Below, piece by piece: positions 33,337 to 43,894 of a DNA stretch of 64,000 bases; positions within the stretch are counted from its first letter, which is position 1; each line of letters opens with the position of its first letter. The stretch is from the NCBI GenBank assembly GCA_029448655.1, contig JACCLO010000014.1, forward strand, positions 2,170,001-2,234,000, written 5' to 3'. Below the pieces are notes generated by a model. That model was not told the origin of the DNA. It was given only the letters and a program-made list of their open reading frames with translations, and did no database searches. The position numbers and the translations under genes were made by a program. Origin of the DNA: Wolfiporia cocos. Its lineage: Eukaryota; Basidiomycota; Agaricomycetes; Polyporales; Phaeolaceae.

Positions 33337-36300
33337 CTACTGACCGAACATCGAGTAGTCTTGCACGTACATCGATGGCTGCTCGCCCTGCGCCGCGCCC
33401 GGGTGCTGCGACACCATCTCGCCGATCACGGGCACGCCGTACGGCGCGTCCATCTGGCCCAGCGCCGAGTAGTCGCTCCAGTACTGCGGGTACCGCTGCC
33501 CGCGCTCCGCGTGGCGGCTCATCCCGGACGACATGCGCTCGTCGACGAGGCCCGTGCTGTACTGCTGCGGGAGCACGGACGTCGACAGGCTCCCGCCGTA
33601 CGCGGGCATCGCGCCCTCCGCGCTCCAGCGCTCGTACCCCGCGTACGCGCCCGCGTCCGCCGCGGGCATCTGCAGGCCGCCCATCGAGAAATTCTGGCCC
33701 ACCGGCGCCGGCGGCGTCCCGACGGCGGAGAACGCCTGCGGCTGCCGGTACATCTGCTCGCTCGTCAGCAGCCGCGCGCTGCCCTCGCCCGGCTCGCCCT
33801 CGAGCGCGTGCTCCGCCGCGCGCTTCGGCCGCTCGGGCACGCGCGCCCGCACCGGCTGCGTGTCCTGCCCGTTCACGTTCACCTTGGAGCCCTGCAGGAG
33901 CTCGAGCGCGCGCCACGCGCTCCCCCACAGGATGCGCATCCGCTTCAGGACGTCCATGCACCTGTTCAGGCCGACCCTCGCCTGCGCGTCGTCGGCGTAC
34001 GTCATGACTGCGGAAAGATCAGCGTGAGCGGAGCCAGGCCAGATGCGGCGAGACACGCACGGGTCGCCACGTGCATGATCGCGGCGGTGAACACGTAGTA
34101 GCAGAGGTAGACCGGCGCGCGCTTCGCGGTGTAGTTTTCCATGTACACGGACACTGCGGGCGGGGCGCGTCAGCGGCAGCACGCGCGCCGAGGGCAGCAC
34201 GCACCGATGGACGTGATGTGGTTCGCGGCCTGTACGCAAATGTCGTAATTTTTCCGCGACGTCGCGCGCGTCTCCGAGTCCTTCGACGACGACGACGTCC
34301 TGCAAAGCACGCGCTCAGCATCGTCCACCACGCACAGCGCTACACTCACGGTCGGTTCGACGTATCGGGGCAGTGCCGGATGCTATCGGCGTCGTCAGTC
34401 AGTACGCGCGCGGCGCGGGCACGAGCGACTCACAACGGGCGGTGCAGGAGGAGGACGGAGCACCAGTACTGCATGTGCAGCGTGAGCACGTGCGGGAGGG
34501 GCGCGGGGCTGCGCGCCGCGGCGGGGTCGCACATCAGGTGCGCGGGCAGCTCGTGGTACCACTTCCCGAGCTCCCGCTCGAAGCGCGCAAACTCCGCCTG
34601 CCGGTACGCCGGCGGGCTGATCGCGTACAGCGTCTGCATGATCTGGCTGAGGATCACCGCTGCGCGGCGTCAGCACGCACGCGGAGGAGGAGAGGGGGAG
34701 ACACGCACAGAGCGTCGCGGACGCGGCGAAGCACGAGACGACGTGGCCCGGCACGGGCGCGCGCTCGGGGAAGCGCGGCTCCTCGCTGTCGTCCCGCAGG
34801 GGCGCCGACGGGTGCGGCGCCCACGCCTCGAGCTCGTCGGGCTGCACACACACACATGATCAGCCATCACATCAGCTGCGGTCCACCGGCGCGCGCGCAC
34901 GCACCTCGTCGATGCTCGGGAGCTCCGTGTCAAAGTCGCGCTCAAAGATGGCGACGGGGCGGCCGATGTACGCCGAGACGTACTTGTCCATGACGACGCA
35001 CCCGAACCACACGCGGCGGCGCTCCTGGAGCTCGACGGGCGTGAAGAGCGTGCGCCCGACGCGCGCCCACATCTCCGCGCGCTTGTGCAGGCCCAGGTCC
35101 TGCGCCATGCGCACCGCCATGCCCACGAACAGCCACGCCTGCGCCATCGCGCCGATCCCCACCTCCCGGTACGCGAGCAGCAGCAGCGCCTGCACCGTGC
35201 TCGGCCGGCTCGCCGCGTACGAGCTGTCCAGGATCACCTTCGCGTCCTCCAGGTACGCGTCCCCCGCCGCCCACATCCGCCCCTCCTCCGGCGCCGGCAC
35301 GTCCGCAGACGTCGCCGCCGAGTACCGCGCCGCGATCGCGAACATCGCCAGCAGCAGCAGCGTCGGCACGCGCCCGCGCCGCTTCGGTGCCGCCGGCGAG
35401 CTCCCCGCGCCCGAGCGCGGCGACGCGCCGTCCGACGCCTCGCTGTACGGCGAGTCCGCGGACAAGACGGGGCTGCGACGCGTCAGCGGCAAACACGCAC
35501 ACGAGCGGACACACGCACCTGTTCCGGAAGTCCTCCATGAACGCGTGCTTGTGCACGATCGGCAGCGCCGGGTGCACGTACGTCCAGTACAGCTCGAGCA
35601 GCAGCTCCTGCGTCCCCTGGTCGGGCAGGCGCGGCGAAAAGTTCTCGAGCCCCTTTGCCTGCGTCGACGCCGTCGGCGGCAGGGGCGGCCACACGCGCGC
35701 CTTCGGGAATCGCCTGCGTACGGTCAGGATCAGCACCCCCGGAGCGCAGCGCGACGCACCAGATCCCCCCGTCGTGCCGCCCGTCCGCGCGGTCCTTCAC
35801 CGCGAGGAGGTGCAGCCCGCTCATCTTCCCATGGAAGCGCACCTGCTCGTCCTCGTTCAGGCTCAGCTGCCCGACCTCGATCGCGAGCTCGTCCTCGCCC
35901 GGCTCCTCCTCCTCCTCCGCGGGCGCGTCCGCCTCCGCGCGCTCGCGGCTCGTCCCGGGCGACGCGGACACGGACGCAGACGCGCTCAGCCGCCGGCGCT
36001 GCCGGCGGAACGTGTCCGGCGGCACGGGCGACGCAGAGAGGGGCGCAGGCGACGCGGCGCGCGGTGCGCGCGCGTCCGCGTCCCCGGCCTCGTCCTGCGC
36101 GCTCTGCGGCGCGAGCAGCGTGTTGCGCGCGGCCGCGACGGCGTTCAGGCGCGCGATCACCTCGTCCTGCCATTCGTTCGACGGGCTGCGGGGAGACGGT
36201 AAGTCAGCGGCGCGCGGCGCGCGCGGCGGGGAGGGGGACGCACTGTGTGCTGTGCACGCCGGCCTCGTCGCGCATCTCCGCGGAGGGGCGCGAGCGGCCG

Positions 36301-37485
36301 GAGCCCGCCGCGTCGCCGCCGCGCAGGCGGCCCTTGTGCCCGTACGGGGAGTTGTCGACGCGCGTGATGATCTCCTTCGCGAGCGGGTCCTGCGGCGCGG
36401 TCAGCGGTCGCCATCAGGATCAGCACAGGCGGACGCGGCAGCGGAGGCGAGCACGCCACGGGCATCAGCCATCAGCCATCAGGAAGCCCAGCCGGCGCGC
36501 GGCGTTTTGCCGCGCACGCGGCCGCGCGACGCTGATGGCCGCGGGCACGAGGCCGCGCGACGTCATCGTTCGGGCGGCGCGTCCTCACCCCGCCGTTCCG
36601 CCACCGCCACCCACGCAGAACGCACACACTCACCTCGCTGAGGTCCGCGAGCACGCCGCGCGCGCGCGCGTCGCGGGAGCCGAGGAGGATGCCAATGAGC
36701 GCCTCCGTCTGGTGGAGGCGCGCCTCGATCGCGTCGATGTAGCCCTTTGGCGGGCCGCGCTTGCGCGACGGGCCGAGGAAGGTGCACGCTGCGGGGGTCA
36801 GCGGCGTGCACTCGCAGGACGCGGGGCGGGACTCACGCGTGCCGAGCATGACGCAGTTGCGGCAGGGGTCCTGCGGGCCGGCGCGCTCGCACTTGCACTT
36901 GCTCTTGCGGCACTGGTCGCAGGCCTTGCTGCTGCGGCGGCGGACGGTCTTTTCGCCCTTGGGGGAGGAGGACGCGGCGAGGAGCGGGGGCAGGCCGAGC
37001 GCGTGGGCGCCGCCGTGGAGGGCGAGGGGGCCGAGGTCGTCGCCCTCTGCGTCGTCGTAGTCGTCGGGGAGGGCGAGGCTCGCGCTGTGGGCGTGGGCGT
37101 GCGTCTGGGCGTGCGGGGTGTGCGGCTGGGAGTTTGGCTGCGCGCTGGGCTGGGCCTGGGCCTGGGGGTGGTGGTGGGGGAGGGCGGGCATGGTGTACGC
37201 GCGCTCGACGTGGTGGTACGCCTGACCCTGGGGCGGGTGGCCCTGGTGGGCGTGGCCCTGGTGGTACGCGGACTGGGGCCAGTGGGCGTGCGAGGCCATG
37301 AAGGTGAACGGCGTGGCCGCGGGGCTGGGGCCGCGGTCGCCGAAGCGGAAGACGGGCGGGGGGAGGTCGGGGGAGTCCTCGAGCTTGACGTGGGCGGTGG
37401 GGTGGAAGGCGGGCGGGGCGGGCTGCTTGGGGTACTGGGCGTCGGAGAGGTAGCGGACGCCGTACGGGGGGGCGGGGTGGGTCAT
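33337..37485 (-). CDS. Zn(II)2Cys6 transcription factor with fungal_trans domain, 1118 aa
   Basis: Eleven exons: 37485-36837, 36788-36634, 36389-36244, 36185-35760, 35713-35519, 35472-34905, 34841-34709, 34659-34434, 34299-34205, 34153-34061 and 34007-33337; total 1,119 codons. The N-terminal 190 residues are rich in P, H, Q and A. The Zn2Cys6 cluster (CDQCRKSKCKCERAGPQDPC, then RNC and a last Cys in CTFLG) is split by intron 1 before the sixth cysteine. It is followed by a basic linker (SRKRGPPKGY) and a coiled-coil-like helix (IDAIEARLHQTEALIGILLG). The middle homology (fungal_trans) region includes LLLLAMFAIAARYSA, AWLFVGMAVRMAQDLGLHK and RRRVWFGCVVMDKYVSAYIG, and the C-terminal tail is low complexity. 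It should be a nuclear DNA-binding regulator; target genes are unknown. Codon third positions are almost all G or C. Very GC-rich DNA makes long antisense open frames here; those are shadows. Confidence 0.9.
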
Positions 37486-40400
37486 CCGCGGCGGTGGCGG
37501 GGGCGGGGCGTCGAGGCGGTGGGCGCGGTGGGCGCGGCGGGAGGGATTATGCGTGATGGAGGAGTGGGAGAACGAATGTCGCGCGAGGAGGAAGAAGAGG
37601 GGTCAGCGAGACGCTAGCACGAGAGACGGGGACGGACCAGGCTCGGGTGCGGACGCGGGCCACGCGCGGCAGGCGATCGCGACGCAGAAAATTTGCGGAG
37701 GGAGACCGGGGTCCGGGGAGCGAGGCGAGCGGCGTGGAGGGCTGCGAGGCGGGCGCTGGCTCTGGCGTCGTGGCCGGGTCGGCGGGGCACGGCGGGGGTC
37801 GCGGGGTGGGCGGGCGGCGTGCACAACGTTCTGCCTGCGGGTCGAGGCGGGGAGGAGGAGGAGGAGGAGCGGGAGAAGGGCAGCAGCGAGCTCGCCGCGC
37901 CCAGCGAGCGCGGGAGCCGTTTGTCAGCGCGAGCCTCCTTTCCCCGGTTAGCCCCCACGTGGCCCCGCCGCGCGGGCCCGCCCGAGGCCTCCGCCCGGCC
38001 GGATGATCGATTTGGGACGCCCCGCGGCTTCTCCAAATCTTCCCTCATCGATCGTGACGCACCGGCCACTCGCGTTCCCGTCCCGGGCACTCGCTCCGAC
38101 GCCACACGCATCCATCTGTGCGCCGCTCGAGTGGCACCGGCTCCGCCACCTCCACGCTTACGGCCGCCCTCCCGAACTCCGAACTCAGCCGCGCGCACTC
38201 TATCAGAGAAGCAGGCGCCCGATCGACGCTACCGCTACGCGCCGCGTGCCATGCCAACCAGGCGACCGCGGCGCTAGCCACATCCAGCTAGCGCCCCACT
38301 TCGCGCTGGCCACCGACGCGCGTGCCTGGCTCCCCACGACCCCGGCCTGCCATCCGCCTTAGCGCGACGTCGTCCGTGGCGCCCGTACGCGCCGGCGGTG
38401 GCAGGGGCCCGCGCGAGGGCGCATCAGCACGCGCAATCAGATCGTATCCGCGCTCCGGGCACCGGGCATCCAAGCATCCACGCATCCACGCATCCACGCA
38501 TCCACGCATCCGTGCAGGCGTGCAGGCGACGTGCCGGGCGCGCCCATCGATGCGATCGCGATCGCGCGGGTGCACTAGCGTGGCGCGCGCACGGACGCAC
38601 GGACGGACGAGGGAACGAGGGATGATGCGTGACGGCATGCGGAGGTGAGACCATCACCCTGCCCTGCCGCTCGCTTGTGCACGCGAGCACCGACGTCATG
38701 CGCACCGCGCGCGCTGGCCGGGCAGCGTCCGGCCGAGCACTCGTCTAACGGGTGGCTGCCTGCGCGGGACGCTCCGCCTCGCTGCATATCCAGGACGGAA
38801 GACGGAGCGCGCCCGCGCGCCCCTCGGCCCCGAAGGCCGACCGTGTGCGCGAGGGGACGACGGTCGGATCGGTGACGTACCGCGCCAGCGCTTGCGAGAT
38901 CATCATCTTACGGCAGACGAGACGGGCTGACGGCTGGAGGCGACAGCTGACCGCGACCAGGTAGCAACCGTGCGCGACCGTCCGCTCGGTGCTTCAGTGC
39001 CAGACGACAGACGACGTGGAGACAGGCACCGTGCTTGGCGCGCTATTCCCAATGCCCACCGTGCACATGGCGAGGCGTTTCTACGCGTCGCAGATCGTCT
39101 CAGCGCTGACATTCACCGTGAGAGCAGGAATGGGCGATCGACCACAGCGTGGAGTGGGAGTCTGACTGCTGGGATCGGCGACGGAGCGTGCGTATCCAGG
39201 GACGCACACCGACCCGCAGCAGCTGCCGTCATGTCGTAACACGCAGAGCAGAATGATCGCGCAGTATAATCACGTTGATCCCGCTGACAAATTCGACCAA
39301 CAAAGAACGGCAGTCCGTCCACACAAAATCCAATCGGCGCGCACTGCGCCGCGCAGCAACACAAACGCTGCAACTACGCATCCCGACATCGCAGCAAACC
39401 GACACCGCACCGACCCGCCACGCGACTCCTCGGCACGCAGCACCCACACCGCGGAAGACCCAACAGCCACCGAGCCCGAGCCGCTCGCACGCCTCCGCAC
39501 CTCCGGTCGGTCTTCGCACGCCCAACCAGAGGCGCACGCGAAGGGAAGAGAAGAGAAGCGCGCTCGAGCACGAGGCCCGCCCTCGACTCGAGCCTGGCTG
39601 CCCGGACAGCCCACGATCGCGGAGGCACGCCCGCCCGCCCGCCCGCGCGTATCTGCATCGCCAGCACGGTGGCGCAGCTCGCAGCTCGCAGCATGGGGGA
39701 TCCCTCACACGCGCGCACAGCCGTGGCCGCGCACGCGCGCACCCGCCGACGCCGAGGGCTGGGAACGCAGGGTCCGGAAGCCGCGGTGGGACGCGCCCCG
39801 CGCCTCGAGGCGCGCACGCGGCGCCCGCGCGCGGGGCATTAAGCTTCTGGCTTGCTGCCCGGGCGCTGAGCTTCTGGCTTGCGGTGCTGCGTGCGCGTGC
39901 GCGGAGAATTGCGGCGGTGTTGATGCGAGGAACGCCCGCGGAGTCGGCGTGTGGACCGTGCGGGTGGCGGGTGCGGGCGTCGTGTGGGTGGCGTGCGTGC
40001 GTACGTGCGTGCGTGCGGGTGGTGGATGACAGGCGGACTGGATGAGCAGAGCTGCTGAAACGGAGGCGCGGCGTCAGCGATGTGGTATTGTCGGTCAGCG
40101 CACACCGCGCCCGAAGTAAATTTGTCTTGTCACAGAGTCCGATGCGAGACTCATCGCCGACGACCTTCGAAGTGTGCCACGCTAACCGCAAACGTGGCCA
40201 CAGACTCTGTCGTGAAGATCAGTGCGACGCGCGGCCTTCTCCGCCGCAGCGTACCGTTACGCTGGTCCAGGACACTGCTGGCACCCAATCGACCGTAGCG
40301 AGCCATGCACGCCAGGAGTAATGGCGTGCAGCGTGTGCGTTTCAGGCTCACATCCCGCCAACGCAGCCGAGATTCGTCGGCCTGTCCTGAGTCTAGCCAG

Positions 40401-41241
40401 ATCGAGCGCAAATGGCTCAAACCTAGAAGTATCCACGCCGCCAAGGAACCAGCTTACCCGCCGCGTAGCGCATGACTGGGTTGTGAAGCGGATTATAGCC
40501 GCGAAGACACGATGAAACAACTCCTGGTGGCTGCCACGAGGAAAAGTCGCGTGCACGCGACCCCAACAAGGAGGGCGCCATTCGCGATGCGAATTAGACC
40601 GAGCCAACAGAGCGATGTTGCGGGGCACCCTCAATTGTAGTGCAGATCGGAGGAAGCGAACGACGAGACGGTGTTCACCAGGTCGTTTCGGACAATTCGG
40701 CAGCTAGCGTAATGCATCTTGGAATGCACTTTGAATAGTCACGGAAAAGATGACAGCTACGATGAGCTTGCGGAGGAGCACAGTCTGATAGAAAGCCCGG
40801 GGCCCCGTCGCCGCATGTACGTGATCTGTCGATGAAGTCATGGGAATGGCTCCAATCTGTTTCGCATGTCAAGGGATGATCAAAGAAGGGTTCTCTTCAC
40901 AGGCAGGCCGTGTCGAAGATTCGCTGAACTGCATCTGAACTGTCATCTCTAGCCAGTAGCAAAATTGGAACGGGTGAGCCCGGTCCGGTGCTGCAAGATC
41001 CAAACGTCTACAGGAGACTGTCGACACACTCTTTGTGGTCGAGATGACTGTGATGGCTTGCCAGCAGCGGACTAGTAATGCATGCCGTACATCGGCCATG
41101 GCTCTGAGGATCACGCAACAAAAGGATAAGCTCCACACGAGCCACATGTACAGACCTACAGTTTTCTCGTCAAGGATAATCATAGATTTGCAGCACGAGC
41201 ATGCGCGAGCACGTCCGCCGGCACGGAGGACACCGGCTACC
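37486..41241. other. GC-rich intergenic region, no gene recognised
   Basis: About 3.7 kb upstream of the regulator, very GC-rich to about 40.1 kb. Long open frames appear on both strands because stop codons are rare in such composition. None shows conserved domains, and they overlap each other in conflicting frames. It may include a long 5' UTR or promoter of the regulator. CGTG-rich simple sequence lies near 39990-40020. Confidence 0.5.
38474..38511 (+). repeat. Octamer tandem repeat (GCATCCAC)n
   Basis: GCATCCAC is repeated four full times plus a partial fifth unit, with diverged edges. Confidence 0.85.
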
Positions 41242-41547
41242 CTACTTTGACCAACGCAGAGCGCTAGCCACCAAAAAACCTGAGGCACGGGATGACACGG
41301 GTGTAAGCTCCACCGTAAATTTTCCTCCAGCGAATAATTTTCTGAACTCACACACTCCCACTCCAGCCATGATACGCCTCCCGACTATCGAGCCTGGTTG
41401 GTGCGCACGAGACTGGTTGAGGGCGTAAATGCCCGCACCGCCTAGCGCCGCGGTGCCGATGACACGACATGCAAGACAGTCCTGGTACTGAGGTGCGACG
41501 TGTCCCTGTCCGGTCTCCCGAGAGGCGCTGCGCTCCGAAGTCGACAT
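41242..41547 (-). CDS. Small DMAC1-like (DUF4536) membrane protein, 77 aa
   Basis: Two exons, 41547-41352 and 41279-41242, with a 72 bp intron (GTGAGT...CCTCAG), total 78 codons. The protein has YQDCLACRVIG, then a hydrophobic segment (TAALGGAGIYALNQSRA) and RIMAGVGVCFLVASALRW, ending in SK. A C-x-x-C-R motif followed by two short membrane helices with G-R-R-I-x-A-G between them is characteristic of the DUF4536 / distal membrane-arm assembly component 1-like group. Members of that group act in, or are linked to, mitochondrial respiratory complex I assembly. The intron falls inside the second helix, so the gene is easy to miss. It is divergent from HMG-CoA lyase at 42132. Confidence 0.75.
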   Translation of the reverse strand: MSTSERSASRETGQGHVAPQYQDCLACRVIGTAALGGAGIYALNQSRAHQPGSIVGRRIMAGVGVCEFRKLFAGGKFTVELTPVSSRASGFLVASALRWSK

Positions 41548-42131
41548 TACAGCTTCTCCAAGGGAGTATCAAATCGTATGCACAGGATGCAGATACCACG
41601 CTCAGGAGATCGATGCCTAACCCGGCCCTCACAGTCGCCAGGCAGGTTGCGTGCTGTAGAGATGAGGAAGTGCACTGAGTAATTAAAGGCCAGTGCGGCA
41701 TCGGCGTCTGTTTAGCCGGGGATATGTGGCCGAGCGTCTACGGCCAGCGTGTGGCGCGCGGCTCAACTCTGTCAGGTGACGCACGCTGAGGGCGGTGGAG
41801 GCGTTGACGTTGTCTTTCGTTCATTGCTATGTGATTCACGCATAAGCGCGTACCTGTGAGTATATACAGTGTGCTCTTCTTCTTCACTTGCAGCCAGAAA
41901 CACGCTTGGACTGAGCAGATCAGGTCGTGAGTTGTTGGGATTGATGCGTCGAACTCTGATCGACTGAAATGCTCCGCAGTGCATTATATTGTCTTGTATA
42001 TCCTCTGAGGTAACAAACGCGTTAGTTAAATGCGTCTATTCCACTAGTTTCAGGAATATACGCTGTGAACTGGATGTTGGCTGAGCATTCCGTGTCAAAC
42101 AGACCTTTTGAACAGTGCGATTGGTGTCACA
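41548..42131. promoter_or_regulatory. Divergent promoter region, DMAC1-like / HMG-CoA lyase
   Basis: A 584 bp gap between two start codons facing away from each other; both encode probable mitochondrial proteins. A TATATA stretch lies near 41862. No other element recognised. Confidence 0.35.
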
Positions 42132-43434
42132 ATGTACTCTCGACTGACTGCTCGAACAATTTCCAATGTGCGCACTAGGATCCCCAGTCGAGCTTCATAT
42201 GCCACTGCCACTGTGTCTACGTCCACCAACCCAAACTACGTAAACATTGTGGAGGTCGGACCACGGGACGGCTTGCAGAACGAGAAGGCAGTGATTCCGC
42301 CCTCCCTGAAAGCTGAACTGGTCACCCGTCTTGGAAGAGCTGGCCTGAAGACCATTGAGGCGGGCAGCTTCGTGAGCCCAAAGTGGGTCCCACAGGTCAG
42401 TCAGGCATCACCATGCATCTAGTGCTACACTCATCCTCCAACAGATGGCCGGCACCCCGGAAGTGCTGACCACCATGGAGCACCTCCCGGGCAACCACTA
42501 CCCAGTGCTCGTCCCGAACATGAAGGGGCTCGAGAACCTCTTCGCGCTGCTCGCGAACGAGAACCCGCCCACGCGCACGCACGCGTCTCTCCAGCCTGCC
42601 CCGCCGCTCCCCGCCGCGCCGCCGCTCACGGACGAGATCGCGATCTTCGCCGCCGCGACGGACGCGTTCAGCAAGGCCAACACAAACTGCACCGTCGCCG
42701 AGTCGCTCGAGCGGCTCGCGCCCGTCGCGGAGAGCGCGCTCAAGCACGGGCTGCGCGTGCGCGGGTGAGTGTGTCAGCTCCCGCGGAGCGGGCGGCGCTG
42801 ATCGGTTGCAGGTACGTGAGCGTCGTCGTCGTGTGCCCGTATACCGGGCGCGTGGATGCGGCGAAGGTCAAGGACGTGTCACGCGCATTGCTTGACATGG
42901 GCTGCTATGAGGTCAGCCTAGGCGACACCGTCGGTGCGGGCACGCCCTCCGACATTCGCGCACTGCTCGTGACGCTCATGTCGGGCGCGCACGCCATCTC
43001 CGCCTCTAAGCTTGCAGTACGCCCTTCCGACTGATCGTTGGTTTCGCGGACTCACTGGCGTGTGCCTGCAGGCACACTTCCACGATACATACGGTGCTGG
43101 AGTTGCGAATGTCCTCGCCGCGCTCGATCTTGGCCTGCGCACGGTTGACGCGGCCGTCGGCGGGCTGGGCGGGTGCCCGTACTCCCCTGGCGCGACAGGC
43201 AATGTCTCCACGGAGGACGTCTTGTACGCATTACGCGGACCTGGCAGTATCTACGAGACGCCAGGAGACCTCGACGCGCTCGCGGAGATCGGGGGATGGA
43301 TCTCGAGCACGCTCGGCAGGCGGAACGAGAGCAGGGCTGGGAAGGCCATCTTGGCACGCAAAGAGAGGGAGAAGATCGTGCATGAAAGAGAGCGGGACGG
43401 AGGTGCGGCGGAGAAGGTAGCCGCAAAATTGTAG
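42132..43434 (+). CDS. Hydroxymethylglutaryl-CoA lyase, 383 aa
   Basis: Exons 42132-42395, 42445-42764, 42812-43016 and 43072-43434 (introns of 49, 47 and 55 bp) total 384 codons. I start at ATG 42132 (MYSRLTARTISNVRTRIPSR), whose R/S-rich N-terminus looks like a mitochondrial presequence. Family motifs: IVEVGPRDGLQNE (catalytic Arg/Asp), AGSFVSPKWVPQM, VCPYTGRV, SLGDTVGAGTP, AHFHDTYG (metal-binding histidines) and GGCPYSPGATGNVSTEDV (glycine loop with the active cysteine). It cleaves HMG-CoA to acetoacetate and acetyl-CoA in leucine degradation. The C-terminus ends in AKL, a plausible type 1 peroxisomal signal, so dual targeting is possible. Compared with typical family members of about 300-330 residues, it has an alanine/proline-rich insert around residues 125-145 (THASLQPAPPLPAAPPL). 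Confidence 0.95.
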
Positions 43435-43886
43435 ATGACATGGATCCGCTCGGTGAAGAGACGAGTTTTCTGATGTAACATAATGTATTCATACGTGCTT
43501 TGCAACGTACAGCTGCATGCGGAGAAATCCATCTCGACTGCTCCTATCGTCCAAGATATACATCAGAATGGCCCGTGCATGCTCAAACATAAGTCTTGTA
43601 GCAATCGGATGGCGCGACCCATAACCTCGATTACTTCTACATCGGTTGAGAACGTTGTGCAGACTAACTTCGCCATCGTAGCAGTGAGCACCTGCGAGCC
43701 ATGCTATGCGGACTGCGATCGGTCGGCCCATCTACAGATCTGTGGAGGCGGATAATGACATCAGCAAAATGCGAGCGCGGTTGCCAACCTCGGTTGGTCA
43801 GGTAAGCGCTGGACTGGGCAGAAAAACTCAGGTAAACCCTTGGTAAGCTGTGCAAGAGCATAGCTGTCGCTGATCTTCTGTCTAAC
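43435..43886. other. Spacer, nothing recognised
   Basis: 3' flank of HMG-CoA lyase up to the hAT-like element. No gene seen. Confidence 0.5.
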
Positions 43887-43894
43887 CTGAATAC

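Noticed and set aside
33337..37485. Biosynthetic gene cluster of regulator, wax synthases and sedolisin
   Set aside because: No core biosynthetic enzyme (terpene cyclase, PKS, NRPS) is present and the genes are separated by different sequence composition; proximity alone is not enough.
34912..37617. Plus-strand open frame of 901 codons antisense to the regulator
   Set aside because: It lies opposite an 11-exon gene with perfect phase agreement and known domains. The translation is low-complexity A/R/P/G, as expected for an antisense frame in GC-rich DNA.
37614..38277. Overlapping open frames of about 190 codons on both strands
   Set aside because: GC-rich composition makes stops rare; there is no domain, conflicting frames and no splice signals.
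38474..38511. CRISPR-like repeat array
   Set aside because: The units are 8 bp direct repeats without spacers, an ordinary short tandem repeat in a eukaryote.
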